Positions 63,786 to 64,000 of a stretch of 64,000 nt of DNA are shown piece by piece. The stretch comes from JADLCB01 sp964398315 (GTDB lineage Bacteria; Planctomycetota; Phycisphaerae; Tepidisphaerales; Tepidisphaeraceae). The position numbers and the translations under genes are program-made. Every line of letters starts with the position of its first letter. Within the stretch, counting starts at the first letter, position 1. The notes beneath the pieces were generated by a model. It worked only from the letters and a program-made list of their open reading frames with translations, had not been told where the DNA came from and searched no databases. The stretch is taken from positions 6,134-70,133 of the forward strand of contig CAYNMV010000015.1 in NCBI GenBank assembly GCA_964398315.1, read 5' to 3'.

Positions 63786-64000
63786 CGCTTGAAGCACTCC
63801 AAAAGGCAGGTCTGAAACGGGCACTTTAACGCGCCCGCCGCCCTGTTTCACGCCCGGCACCCCCAAGCCGGCTCGCGCAGGCCCAGGCAGCCATGCGCAA
63901 AACGGGATTCGCAAGATTCAGACGGCAGGAGGATTCGTTGAAGGGGGCGGACGCGTGAAACCAGGCTGAAAGATGAAAAACGAAGCGGGAAAGGGTTGCT

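Overview
The window is a 64 kb piece of high-GC bacterial chromosome with densely packed genes on both strands. There is no phage, insertion sequence, CRISPR array or rRNA operon; the only RNA gene I can support is a tRNA-Phe. The Pro/Ala/Thr tails of the type seen at 31100-31195, the small secreted proteins with no obvious family, and the mix of CusCBA metal efflux, PocR/GAF/SpoIIE signalling and NnrS/DUF2249 genes suggest Planctomycetota, probably Phycisphaerae. That placement is inference; there is no marker rRNA here to prove it.

Layout. 1-8 kb: end of a truncated gene, an endonuclease/exonuclease/phosphatase-fold protein, a large M16C metallopeptidase, a small membrane protein, a DUF2892-SRPBCC protein, a GNAT acetyltransferase, a PduO-type cobalamin adenosyltransferase and an alpha/beta hydrolase. 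7.8-13.4 kb: a PocR-GAF-SpoIIE phosphatase, a multi-PAS hybrid histidine kinase and a chlorite-dismutase-family protein (probable coproheme decarboxylase). 13.5-25.6 kb: a metal-efflux block with a Cys-rich secreted protein, a YHS/TRASH-like secreted protein, CusC-, CusB- and CusA-like proteins, then an HlyD adaptor and a fused ABC-2 ATPase-permease. CusB carries metal-binding modules at both ends, and CusA is about 200 residues longer than usual, with a Cys/His-rich insert and two extra hydrophobic segments.

25.7-35.2 kb: a Ycf46-like AAA ATPase, a hypothetical protein, a D-amino-acid-type aminotransferase, a DUF2103 protein divergent from a radical SAM protein, three envelope proteins, an MTH1187-type protein, MscL with a zinc-ribbon tail, a small hypothetical gene and a UMF1-type MFS transporter. 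35.4-50.7 kb: a fused indolepyruvate ferredoxin oxidoreductase, ThiL, SbcC/SbcD, a SNF2 helicase interrupted by a 21-bp tandem repeat and a 100-N assembly gap, RsmA (KsgA) and a small protein with an HExxH motif.

50.8-64 kb: a sugar-type ABC ATPase and permease without a binding protein, a VWA/GATase-like membrane protein, a GAF-SpoIIE protein with an altered metal site, tRNA-Phe with a terminator, a TrpG/PabA amidotransferase, a DUF2249-NnrS pair, a small secreted protein and IlvD.

The most interesting signals are the remodelled Cus-type efflux system, the 21-bp array whose register continues exactly across the N run, and degenerate low-complexity sequence that occurs between genes and also as in-frame linkers inside otherwise conserved proteins. 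I did not find a clear unknown defence or mobile system.
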